Of a stretch of DNA of 5,145 bases, positions 1 to 4,666 are shown piece by piece; position 1 is the stretch's first letter; every line of letters begins with the position of its first letter. The stretch lies in the NCBI GenBank assembly GCA_013815405.1, contig JACDGF010000188.1, positions 1 through 5,145 on the forward strand. The letters run 5' to 3'. A program made the translations under genes and the position numbers. The DNA comes from Caulobacteraceae bacterium (lineage in GTDB: Bacteria > Pseudomonadota > Alphaproteobacteria > Caulobacterales > Caulobacteraceae). The notes beneath the pieces are model-generated. The model saw only the letters and a program-made list of their open reading frames with translations, ran no database searches and was not told the origin of the DNA.

Positions 1-464
1 GCCGTGGCCCCAAGGGCGCCGCCGACGAAGGCGCCGGCCCCTCGGTCGCCGCGGCCGGCGACGCTCGAGCCGATCACCGCGCCCAGCACGCCGCCGACAA
101 TGGCCCCCGCGGCTGTGTTGTTGGCGCGCCGCTGGACGCAGTTCTGCGCCGCCCAGGCCGAATAGCGGTCGGCGTAGTCCCGGTCGGCCTGCTCGGCCCG
201 CTCGTCATAGGCGCCCTGATCCTGGGCGTCGGGCGGCGGCGGGGCGTACTGGCCGGAAGGGGGGCCGCCCTGATCATAGTCGTCCGGACCGCCCTGGTCG
301 TAGCCGCCCTGGCCGCCCTGATTGTAGTTCCCTGAGCCCTGGCCGCCCTGGTTGTAGTAGTCGGACGGCTGGGCGCCGGCCGCGGAGGCTTGGGCGAGCA
401 GGGCCGCCGCCGAAACGGCGGCCACCCACACGCCGGCGCCCGCTTTATTTGGTCTGGTCGTCAT
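1..464 (-). CDS. Secreted glycine-zipper protein with YxQGG repeats (partial, C-terminus outside window)
   Basis: The frame stays open from the start codon to the window edge, giving 154 residues of an incomplete protein. Residues 1-31 form a signal peptide: Arg/Lys-containing n-region, Ala/Val/Leu-rich core, and Ala-Gly-Ala before Gln32. Residues 36-67 carry four copies of Tyr-Asn/Asp-Gln-Gly-Gly (Y37, Y47, Y55, Y63), then a Pro-rich stretch and an acidic, charged segment (about 80-100). From residue 118 comes a glycine zipper: G120, G124, G128 and G132 at four-residue spacing, a polar turn, then G144, G148 and G152. This is the pattern of the glycine-zipper 2TM/YMGG-like envelope proteins, which are thought to insert as a helical hairpin in a membrane; its exact role is unknown. 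A lone Cys109 precedes the zipper. Two ATGs are adjacent (467 and 464); the AGGAG upstream leaves 2 or 5 bases, so 464 is preferred. It lies downstream of the monooxygenase gene on the same strand, but 160 bases apart and with its own candidate promoter. Confidence 0.85.
   Translation of the reverse strand, partial: MTTRPNKAGAGVWVAAVSAAALLAQASAAGAQPSDYYNQGGQGSGNYNQGGQGGYDQGGPDDYDQGGPPSGQYAPPPPDAQDQGAYDERAEQADRDYADRYSAWAAQNCVQRRANNTAAGAIVGGVLGAVIGSSVAGRGDRGAGAFVGGALGAT
265..361 (-). repeat. Degenerate tandem coding repeat (YNQGG/YDQGG)
   Basis: Within the glycine-zipper gene a degenerate unit, on the plus strand CCGCCCTG followed by G/A-T-T/C-G/A-TAG, occurs four times, starting at about 265, 289, 313 and 343. 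An additional half unit lies at 303-310. It encodes Tyr-Asn/Asp-Gln-Gly-Gly. The near-identical CCGCCCTG core suggests recent expansion by slippage and makes copy-number variation between strains plausible. Confidence 0.7.
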
Positions 465-490
465 CATCGCTCCTCTTGTAGGCGCAGTCG

Positions 491-510
491 CTTAATTCCA
501 GGGGATTAAG
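491..510. repeat. 20-bp palindrome upstream of the glycine-zipper gene (possible operator)
   Basis: CTTAATTCCAGGGGATTAAG has perfect 6-base arms (CTTAAT/ATTAAG) and inner CC/GG pairs, with one mismatched pair (497/504). It lies 24 bases upstream of the first ATG of the minus-strand glycine-zipper gene and overlaps the putative -10 element. A transcription-factor operator fits this placement. The AT-rich arms stand out in very GC-rich DNA. The binding protein is unknown. Confidence 0.4.
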
Positions 511-534
511 ACACCCGTGACGACCGCGTTGCAA
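506..534 (-). promoter_or_regulatory. Candidate promoter for the glycine-zipper gene
   Basis: Reading the minus strand, TTGCAA (534-529) is followed after 17 bases by TCTTAA (511-506). This resembles a housekeeping-sigma -35/-10 pair at correct spacing, about 40 bases ahead of the start codon. The -10 match is weak. The rest of the 468-624 gap shows no gene and no convincing terminator for the upstream monooxygenase gene; only a 4-bp CCGG hairpin is visible near 590-602. Confidence 0.25.
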
Positions 535-624
535 GGCGCGGCGCTCGTCGACGGAATGTCCCGTGTCCCGGAACCGCACCATCGCAAAGGCCGGCTGAAC
601 CGGATGTGAATGGGACGGCGAGGC

Positions 625-2463
625 CTAGCGGCGGTGGCCGGCGTCGGCGAAGGCCAACTCCAGACCCGCCAGCGTCCCGTCCGCGCGCCAGTTCTCCAGG
701 ACCTTGGCGAAGGCGATCGGGCCGGCGCCGTAGAAGCCGTTCTGGACGGCGGCGGGCGCGGGCTGGCCTTCGTTGTTGTAGTAGCCGGGCGTACATTCGG
801 CGGCGAACTTCTCGCGCAGGATGGCCAGGGAAAGGATCGCCTTCACCCACCCGGCCTGGGCGGCCTCCGAGACCTCGACCGTCCTCACGCCGGTCTCCAG
901 GCAACGGCCGACGATGTAGGCAAGGTGCCGGCTTTGCTCGTCCAGCATGTGGGGAAAGTTCACCGTGAAGCCGGACTGGGCGTGGCTGACGATGAAGCAG
1001 TTGGGAAATCCGCGGGTATGGAAGCCGTGCAGGGTCTGGACGCCTCCGGCCCAGGCCTCGGTCAGGGTGACGCCGCCCCGGCCATGGAGCTCATAGCCCG
1101 AGCGGCGGGTGTATTCCGTGCCGACCTCGAAGCCGGTGGCGTAGATCAGGCAGTCGAGGTCGTGGTCCCGGCCGCCCGCGATCACCCCGGTCTTTGTGAT
1201 CCGCTCCACCCCCAGGCCGCCGGTGTCCACCAGGGTGACGTTGGGGCGGTTGAAGGCGGCGAGGTATTCGTCGTGGAAGCAGGGGCGCTTGCAGAACTGG
1301 CGGTACCAGGGCTTCAGGGCGTCGGCGGTGGCTGGATCCCGCACGACGGCGTCCACCCGGGCGCGGATCTGCTCCATCTTGCGGAAATCGGCCAGTTCGA
1401 GCACGGCGGCCGGATCTTGCGCCGGCGCGCCGGGCGCCGGTTCCTGGCGGGCCAGGATCAGCAAATTGCGGATGATGTCGGTCCAGCCGTCGTTGACCAG
1501 ATCCTCCTCCTGGAAGCCGCCCGAGACCAGGATGTTGAAATTGTCCATCCGCCGGCGCTGCCAGCCGGGCGCCAGGCTCGCGGCCCAGTCCGGATCGGTG
1601 GGGCGGTTGTCACGGCGGTCGATCGACGAGGGCGTCCGCTGGAAGACGAACAGCCGCTCGGCGCTTTCGGCCAGATGGGGGACGCACTGCACCGCGGTGG
1701 CGCCGGTGCCGATGATCCCCACGCGCTTGCCCGCCAGCCCGGTCAAACCACCGCCCGCGTCGCCGCCGGTATAGGCATAGTCCCAGCGGCTGGTATGGAA
1801 GGCGTGGCCCTGGAAGGTCTCGATCCCCGGGATGCCCGGCAGCTTGGGGCGGTGCAGCGGGCCGTTGGCCATGATCACGAACCGGGCCTTCATCGCGTCG
1901 CCCCGGTTGGTGGAGATGATCCACCGGGCGAGGGTTTCGTCCCACGAGAGGGCGGTCACCTCGGTCTGGAAGCAGGCGGCGGCGTAGAGGTCGAAATGGC
2001 GCCCGATCGCTTGGCTGTGGGCCAAGATCTCCGGCGCCCTGGAATATTTCTCGACGGGCACGTAGCCCAGTTCCTCGAGCAGGGGCAGGTAGACGTAGGA
2101 TTCGACGTCGCAGGCCGCGCCGGGGTAGCGGTTCCAGTACCAGGTCCCGCCGAAGTCGCCGCCCTTTTCGATGATGCGCAGGCTCTTCACCCCCGCCTCT
2201 CGCAGGCGCGCGCCGGCCAGCAGGCCGCCGAAGCCGCCGCCGATCACCGCCACGTCGATCTCGTCGGCGAGAGGCGCGCGGGTGAAGCCGGGCTCGACAT
2301 AGGGGTCGTCCAGATAGCGGGCGAAGTCGCCCTCGACCTCGCGGTATTGCCGATTGCCGTCGAAGCGCAGCCGCTTGTCCCGCTCGCGGCGGTATTTCTC
2401 GCGCAGGGTGTCCGGATCGAACCCGAGGTCGCCGGTCGCCGAGGGGTGATCGTCGAGGGGCAT
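625..2463 (-). CDS. Baeyer-Villiger monooxygenase (flavin-containing, NADPH-dependent)
   Basis: A 612-residue class B flavoprotein monooxygenase. The family inserts one oxygen atom from O2 next to a ketone carbonyl, giving an ester or lactone, using FAD and NADPH; it is a cytosolic enzyme and no signal peptide is seen. Visible in order: a charged N-terminal extension (1-68); FAD Rossmann motif GGGFGG (75-80); the BVMO block [18 protein letters not shown] (105-122) including Asp119; the fingerprint F217-x-G-x3-H223-x3-W227-D228; the NADPH Rossmann motif G252-x-G254-x2-A257; Lys392-Arg393, aligning with the catalytic arginine (R337) of phenylacetone monooxygenase; and ATGF (442-445). At 612 residues it exceeds the roughly 540 of cyclohexanone and phenylacetone monooxygenases and resembles longer members such as cyclopentadecanone monooxygenase. 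Substrate cannot be read from sequence. An in-frame ATG 46 codons upstream exists, but GGAGG four bases before 2463 and the loss of family-like sequence before it favour this start. The lipoprotein gene diverges from it. Confidence 0.95.
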   Translation of the reverse strand: MPLDDHPSATGDLGFDPDTLREKYRRERDKRLRFDGNRQYREVEGDFARYLDDPYVEPGFTRAPLADEIDVAVIGGGFGGLLAGARLREAGVKSLRIIEKGGDFGGTWYWNRYPGAACDVESYVYLPLLEELGYVPVEKYSRAPEILAHSQAIGRHFDLYAAACFQTEVTALSWDETLARWIISTNRGDAMKARFVIMANGPLHRPKLPGIPGIETFQGHAFHTSRWDYAYTGGDAGGGLTGLAGKRVGIIGTGATAVQCVPHLAESAERLFVFQRTPSSIDRRDNRPTDPDWAASLAPGWQRRRMDNFNILVSGGFQEEDLVNDGWTDIIRNLLILARQEPAPGAPAQDPAAVLELADFRKMEQIRARVDAVVRDPATADALKPWYRQFCKRPCFHDEYLAAFNRPNVTLVDTGGLGVERITKTGVIAGGRDHDLDCLIYATGFEVGTEYTRRSGYELHGRGGVTLTEAWAGGVQTLHGFHTRGFPNCFIVSHAQSGFTVNFPHMLDEQSRHLAYIVGRCLETGVRTVEVSEAAQAGWVKAILSLAILREKFAAECTPGYYNNEGQPAPAAVQNGFYGAGPIAFAKVLENWRADGTLAGLELAFADAGHRR

Positions 2464-2467
2464 CGCG

Positions 2468-2472
2468 CCTCC
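2468..2472 (-). promoter_or_regulatory. Ribosome binding site deciding the monooxygenase start
   Basis: GGAGG on the minus strand lies four bases before the ATG at 2463. It supports this start over the in-frame ATG at 2601, which would lie inside the divergent lipoprotein gene's start region. Confidence 0.7.
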
Positions 2473-2478
2473 GAACAG

Positions 2479-2504
2479 GTGTTTGAAACGCCGCACTTCA
2501 ACAC
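2479..2504. repeat. Imperfect inverted repeat upstream of the monooxygenase gene
   Basis: Arms GTGTTTGAA (2479-2487) and TTCAACAC (2497-2504) are inverted repeats differing by one extra T, separated by nine bases. The repeat begins 16 bases upstream of the monooxygenase start. It may be an operator for a dimeric regulator or a 5'-leader hairpin. No regulator gene is present in this window. Confidence 0.35.
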
Positions 2505-2542
2505 CAGCGGGGCCGGCCGCGCAAGCCGGTCTCGCCAAGGCG

Positions 2543-2572
2543 TTCGACCGACGGCTTGGCCCGGGATATAAG
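2543..2572 (+). promoter_or_regulatory. Candidate promoter for the lipoprotein gene
   Basis: TTCGAC (2543-2548) and TATAAG (2567-2572) are 18 bases apart, a weak -35 with a better -10. Transcription would begin near 2579, about 20 bases before the ATG. The 136-base gap (2464-2599) must hold promoters for both divergent genes. No clear -10 for the monooxygenase was found. Confidence 0.25.
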
Positions 2573-2599
2573 GAGCGCCACGCCCTGGAGTGACGGCGC

Positions 2600-3004
2600 A
2601 TGAAGGGATTTCAAGCCGCGCTCTGCGCCGCCTTCGCGCTTTGCGCCTGCGACCGCGGCCCGGCGCCGGTCGCCGCGCCGCGGGCCGCGGAGTCTCCGGG
2701 CAAGCTCGACGCGCTGGCCGCCAAGGTCGCCGCGCTCGACGCGCGGGTGGCGGCGATGGAGGCCGGGCGGGCCGGCAGGACCTACACCCTGACCGAGACC
2801 TGGCTCGTCCCCGGCCAACCCGCGATCAGCTCCCAGACGCCCTTCTCATCGCCCGGCGCCTGCGAGGCGGCCAGGCGCCAGGCCCTCGCCGATCTGGCCG
2901 CCGCGGCCCAGCAGCAGGCCGAGCGGGAGAAGACCCGGCTCCCCGGCGTCGTCTACGCCCCCCGGGCGCCTCCCCCCACGCTCACGGCCTTTTGTTCGAC
3001 GTAG
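2600..3004 (+). CDS. Small lipoprotein with short coiled coil
   Basis: A 134-residue protein of no family I recognise. It starts with a lipoprotein signal: Lys2, an Ala/Leu/Phe core, and lipobox Leu14-Cys15-Ala16-Cys17, so Cys17 would be lipidated. Asp18 follows, the residue that in E. coli favours retention in the inner membrane. After an Ala/Pro-rich linker, residues 34-56 form a short heptad-like helix ([20 protein letters not shown]), likely a coiled coil for oligomerisation. The C-terminal part (60-134) has [10 protein letters not shown], then Cys88 in an Ala/Gln-rich helix, and Cys132 three residues from the end; these two could form a periplasmic disulfide. GGAG lies nine bases before the ATG. 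A longer overlapping frame starting at GTG 2590 is rejected because it gives an Arg-rich, signal-less product. The gene is divergent from the monooxygenase and convergent with the secreted paralogue on the minus strand, with a terminator between them. Confidence 0.8.
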   Translation: MKGFQAALCAAFALCACDRGPAPVAAPRAAESPGKLDALAAKVAALDARVAAMEAGRAGRTYTLTETWLVPGQPAISSQTPFSSPGACEAARRQALADLAAAAQQQAEREKTRLPGVVYAPRAPPPTLTAFCST

Positions 3005-3020
3005 TGAAGGAAAACAAGGC

Positions 3021-3050
3021 GAAAGCCAGGGGCATGAGCCCCTGGCTTTC
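3021..3050. terminator. Bidirectional hairpin between convergent genes
   Basis: A perfect 13-bp stem (GAAAGCCAGGGGC with GCCCCTGGCTTTC) encloses a 4-base loop. It lies 16 bases after the lipoprotein stop and 26 bases after the stop of the minus-strand paralogue, so it can end both transcripts. On the minus strand it is followed by GCCTTGTTTTCC, a weak U-tract. On the plus strand the only U-run is the TTT inside the stem. The stem is nearly the same as that of the hairpin at 4432-4461. Confidence 0.8.
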
Positions 3051-3076
3051 AAAGTATCGAAAATGAGAACCCGGGT

Positions 3077-3607
3077 CTATTGGCCGTCGTAAGTAAAGGC
3101 GATGTGATCGACGATGCTTACCTTCCGGCCCAAGCCGTAACGCTGCGGCACATGCGTGGTCTTGGAAACGCCTTTGGCGAAATCCGTCTTGCCGACTTTG
3201 GCATCGGCCTTCGTCCAGGTGAAGGAGATGTCCGCGAAGTCGAACATCGTGTCGGGGCAGTTGCCGTTGCCCAGGTGGGCGCGGATGATCGTCGACGCCC
3301 AGGTGCCGTTGGGGTCGGCGGTCGGCAGCGTGAACAGACCAGGAATACCGATCTGGACGCAATTGGTCTGATCGACGAAGGCCCAGCCGTCGACCTCCAC
3401 CGTCACGTTCAGCTTACCGGAGGCGGAGTCGCTGACGGGGAATTTGGGATCCGGGCCGTTGGCGAACGGATAGACCTTGGCGTCATGCTTGGTCTTGGAT
3501 AGGGCCACCAGGCTGGCCCTCGAGCCCGCTTGAGCCGCGCCGGCGACGACCATGCAGCTCGCCGCGGCGAGAAGCCCGAGCGCACAGGCCTTTGATGACA
3601 ATTTCAT
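3077..3607 (-). CDS. Small secreted protein, unrecognised family (paralogue A)
   Basis: A 176-residue exported protein of a family I do not recognise. Residues 1-27 are a signal peptide (Lys2/Lys6, Ala/Leu/Val core, Ala-Gln-Ala before Gly28). The mature part is rich in Thr, Asp, Gly and aromatics with short alternating segments, suggesting a beta-sheet fold (inference). Blocks shared with the plus-strand paralogue: FPV (56-58), VDGWA (72-76), NCVQ (82-85), ADPNGTW (97-103), LGxGxCP (112-118), ISFTWT (127-132), YGxGR (157-161) and FTY-x-G near the C-terminus. The only mature cysteines, Cys83 and Cys117, match the other copy at identical 34-residue spacing, so a disulfide is likely. About half the aligned residues are identical by eye. 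The ATG at 3607 is chosen because GGAGG lies six bases upstream; a TTG start at 3622 would overlap that site. It ends in a hairpin terminator shared with the convergent lipoprotein gene. Confidence 0.85.
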   Translation of the reverse strand: MKLSSKACALGLLAAASCMVVAGAAQAGSRASLVALSKTKHDAKVYPFANGPDPKFPVSDSASGKLNVTVEVDGWAFVDQTNCVQIGIPGLFTLPTADPNGTWASTIIRAHLGNGNCPDTMFDFADISFTWTKADAKVGKTDFAKGVSKTTHVPQRYGLGRKVSIVDHIAFTYDGQ

Positions 3608-3613
3608 GTATTC

Positions 3614-3620
3614 CCTCCTC
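3614..3620 (-). promoter_or_regulatory. Ribosome binding site of paralogue A
   Basis: GAGGAGG on the minus strand, six bases before the ATG at 3607, is a strong match to the anti-Shine-Dalgarno sequence. It fixes the start and contrasts with paralogue B, which has no well-spaced site. Confidence 0.75.
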
Positions 3621-3695
3621 AAGTGAGCTCGGAAAATCCGGCCTCCTCGACTTTAAGGCCCGATCGAGGCGCGGGTAAAGCTTCTTACGAAATCG

Positions 3696-3710
3696 TGACC
3701 TAAATTGACC
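3696..3710. repeat. Direct repeat TGACC-TAAAT-TGACC
   Basis: Two identical TGACC half-sites lie 10 bases apart, start to start, with an AT-rich spacer. One-helical-turn direct repeats are the usual site layout for OmpR/PhoB-type response regulators. It is a candidate binding site placed to affect both divergent genes. The regulator is unknown. Confidence 0.3.
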
Positions 3711-3829
3711 ACCCCCTGGCCGACGAACATCGGCGCTACGGGTAGGGCCGCACTTTCACCGCATTTAAAACCGTGCCAATGCTGGGTCCCGCGTCGCACC
3801 GCGGCGACAGCGAGCGCCAAGGTCCTGAT

Positions 3830-3865
3830 ATGAAGGAGCCGAGTCGAGCAGCGCGATGGCGATGA
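3830..3865 (+). other. Possible 11-codon upstream ORF overlapping the start of paralogue B
   Basis: ATG at 3830 opens a frame encoding MKEPSRAARWR that stops at TGA 3863-3865. This stop overlaps the second in-frame ATG of paralogue B (3862) as ATGA, the classic arrangement for translational coupling. AAGG (3819-3822) lies seven bases before it. The AAGGAG at 3833-3838 lies inside this ORF and is 17 to 23 bases from the two ATGs of paralogue B, too far for a normal site. It may be chance. Confidence 0.25.
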
Positions 3866-4404
3866 CGGCCAAGTCCCGCATACCGTGGCTGATGGGCGCC
3901 GCCTCACTGCTCGCTCTCGCGACGCCCCAAGCGGCGAGTGGCGCTCGGCCCGACGTTCGCCTCCTCTCCACCGACAACAAAGCCATCCACCGCAATATCC
4001 CGGTCTACAAGTTCGCTCGGCCCGACAACACCAACTTCCCCGTCATGGACGCCAGCTCAGGCGCGCTGCGCGAGACCATGTTCGTCGACGGCTGGGCCCT
4101 CATCGACCGGGCCAATTGCGTCCAGGTCGGCGACCCGCAGCCCTTTATCCTGTCGACGGACGACCCGAACGGCACATGGTCGAGCGAGCTGATCACCGCG
4201 CGACTGGGCGACGGCGCTTGCCCGGGCGTGGATTTCACCTTCTCCGTCATCTCCTTCACCTGGACGAGAAAGCACGCGCCGGTCGGCCGCAAGGACGTTG
4301 CGGTAGGGACCGCCGTGGTCACGTATATCCCCAAAAGCTATGGCTTCGGCCGCCGCGCGGTGATCACCGACACCATCATCTTCACCTACAACGGCCTGCA
4401 ATAG
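3856..4404 (+). CDS. Small secreted protein, unrecognised family (paralogue B)
   Basis: A 182-residue exported protein, clearly homologous to the divergent minus-strand gene and of no family I recognise. The N-terminus has Lys/Arg (6-8) then a hydrophobic stretch (10-22) and an Ala/Ser/Gly region; cleavage near residues 26-30 is likely. Shared blocks: FPV (61-63), VDGWA (77-81), NCVQ (87-90), DDPNGTW (102-108), LGDGACP (117-123), ISFTWT (132-137), YGFGR (162-166) and FTYNG (176-180). Cys88 and Cys122 keep the same 34-residue spacing as in the paralogue and are its only cysteines. Start choice is uncertain: ATGs at 3856 and 3862 both lack a well-placed Shine-Dalgarno. The frame has no ATG, GTG, TTG or CTG between 3856 and the upstream stop at 3826, so no longer version exists. 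Translation may be coupled to a short upstream ORF. A strong terminator follows 27 bases after the stop, convergent with tRNA-Thr. Confidence 0.85.
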   Translation: MAMTAKSRIPWLMGAASLLALATPQAASGARPDVRLLSTDNKAIHRNIPVYKFARPDNTNFPVMDASSGALRETMFVDGWALIDRANCVQVGDPQPFILSTDDPNGTWSSELITARLGDGACPGVDFTFSVISFTWTRKHAPVGRKDVAVGTAVVTYIPKSYGFGRRAVITDTIIFTYNGLQ

Positions 4405-4431
4405 GCCAAGCGTCGATCTCATCGGACTTTG

Positions 4432-4466
4432 AAAAGCCAGGGGTTCGCGCCCCTGGCTTTTTATTT
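4432..4466. terminator. Rho-independent terminator, bidirectional, after paralogue B
   Basis: A perfect 12-bp stem, AAAAGCCAGGGG (4432-4443) with CCCCTGGCTTTT (4450-4461), encloses a 6-base loop and is followed on the plus strand by a T-rich tail to 4466. On the minus strand the hairpin lies 17 bases past the tRNA 3' end and ends in TTTTC, so it can also end the tRNA transcript. Its stem matches the hairpin at 3021-3050. Confidence 0.88.
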
Positions 4467-4478
4467 GGGGTGGGGCCA

Positions 4479-4554
4479 TGGCGCCGCCTGTCAGACTCGA
4501 ACTGACGACCCCCGCATTACGAATGCGGTGCTCTACCGGCTGAGCTAAGGCGGC
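4479..4554 (-). tRNA. tRNA-Thr (anticodon CGU)
   Basis: A full 76-base cloverleaf with encoded CCA. The acceptor stem is GCCGCCT/AGGCGGC. The D arm is GCTC-AGCCGGTA-GAGC, the anticodon arm CCGCA-TTCGTAA-TGCGG, the variable loop GGGTC, and the T arm GTCAG-TTCGAGT-CTGAC. Anticodon CGT lies at 4521-4519, reading the Thr codon ACG, which is common in GC-rich genomes. G1:C72 and C2:G71, known threonyl-tRNA synthetase identity pairs in E. coli, are present. The discriminator base (position 73, at 4482) is G, whereas the E. coli tRNA-Thr I recall has A. A shared terminator lies downstream at 4432-4461. No convincing promoter was found upstream in 4555-4666. Confidence 0.96.
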
Positions 4555-4608
4555 CAAGGGGCCGGCACCTCCTTAGCGCGCCGCGCGCCGCGCGCCAATG
4601 GGCCGGCA
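4554..4608. repeat. 14-bp imperfect direct repeat upstream of tRNA-Thr
   Basis: CCAAGGGGCCGGCA (4554-4567) and CCAATGGGCCGGCA (4595-4608) match at 13 of 14 bases, 41 bases apart. They flank an AAGGAGG-containing stretch and a 7-base tandem repeat. The first copy touches the tRNA 5' end. Function is unknown; GC-rich chance similarity is possible. Confidence 0.35.
4576..4596. repeat. Three perfect tandem copies of GCGCGCC
   Basis: The 7-base unit GCGCGCC is repeated exactly three times just upstream of tRNA-Thr. It is self-complementary in part (GCGCGC) and could form hairpins or Z-DNA-like structure. It occupies part of the 112-base gap between the divergent tRNA and PASTA genes. Confidence 0.6.
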
Positions 4609-4638
4609 TCCTAGGCGCGACCCGCTCCAGGGCCTATA

Positions 4639-4654
4639 GGTCGAACCGTCGACC
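4639..4654. repeat. Inverted repeat ahead of the PASTA-domain gene
   Basis: GGTCGAACCGTCGACC has perfect 6-base arms (GGTCGA/TCGACC) around a 4-base centre. It lies 12 bases before the PASTA gene start, immediately after a CCTATAGG palindrome (4633-4640) that could serve as a -10. It could be an operator or a leader hairpin for this gene, or belong to the tRNA upstream region. Confidence 0.3.
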
Positions 4655-4666
4655 AGGGCGGCGGGC

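Larger units (their letters stand above)
3608..3855. promoter_or_regulatory. Divergent intergenic region between the two paralogues
   Basis: This 248-base region must hold the promoters of both paralogues and is more AT-rich than its surroundings. It contains a direct repeat TGACC-N5-TGACC (3696-3710), an inverted repeat CCTCGA/TCGAGG (3645-3650 and 3664-3669) in the probable leader of paralogue A, an inverted repeat GCCGA/TCGGC (3719-3723 and 3730-3734), and GTCGC/GCGAC in the leader of paralogue B (about 3792-3807). I cannot assign a convincing -35/-10 pair in either direction. Confidence 0.4.

Noticed and set aside
265..361. CRISPR-like array
   Set aside because: The repeats are short, degenerate, in frame and encode YxQGG in a secreted protein; there are no spacers.
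491..510. CtrA binding site (TTAA-N7-TTAA), expected in Caulobacterales
   Set aside because: The two TTAA motifs in this palindrome are 10 bases apart, not 7, so it does not fit the CtrA consensus.
610..2571. 653-codon open frame on the plus strand opposite the monooxygenase
   Set aside because: It is the antisense shadow of a GC-rich gene with strong codon bias. The minus strand has full family motifs and a ribosome site, while the plus-strand product has none.
2590..3066. 158-codon plus-strand frame overlapping the lipoprotein gene
   Set aside because: The product is Arg/Gly/Ala-rich with no signal or domain and reads through the terminator hairpin. The overlapping 134-codon frame has a lipobox and coiled coil.
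3021..4461. Terminal inverted repeats of a transposable element (matching hairpins at both ends)
   Set aside because: Each hairpin is itself a self-complementary terminator at the same distance from a paralogue stop, there is no transposase between them and no target duplication was seen.
4057..4557. 166-codon minus-strand frame starting MAALAQPVEHR
   Set aside because: Its N-terminus is the translation of tRNA-Thr, a common mis-annotation, and the remainder runs through the terminator and antisense to paralogue B. The Shine-Dalgarno-like sequence upstream does not rescue it.
4554..4608. Phage or island attachment site at tRNA-Thr
   Set aside because: The 14-bp direct repeat lies at the 5' end of the tRNA, copies are only 41 bases apart, and no integrase or mobile gene is present.
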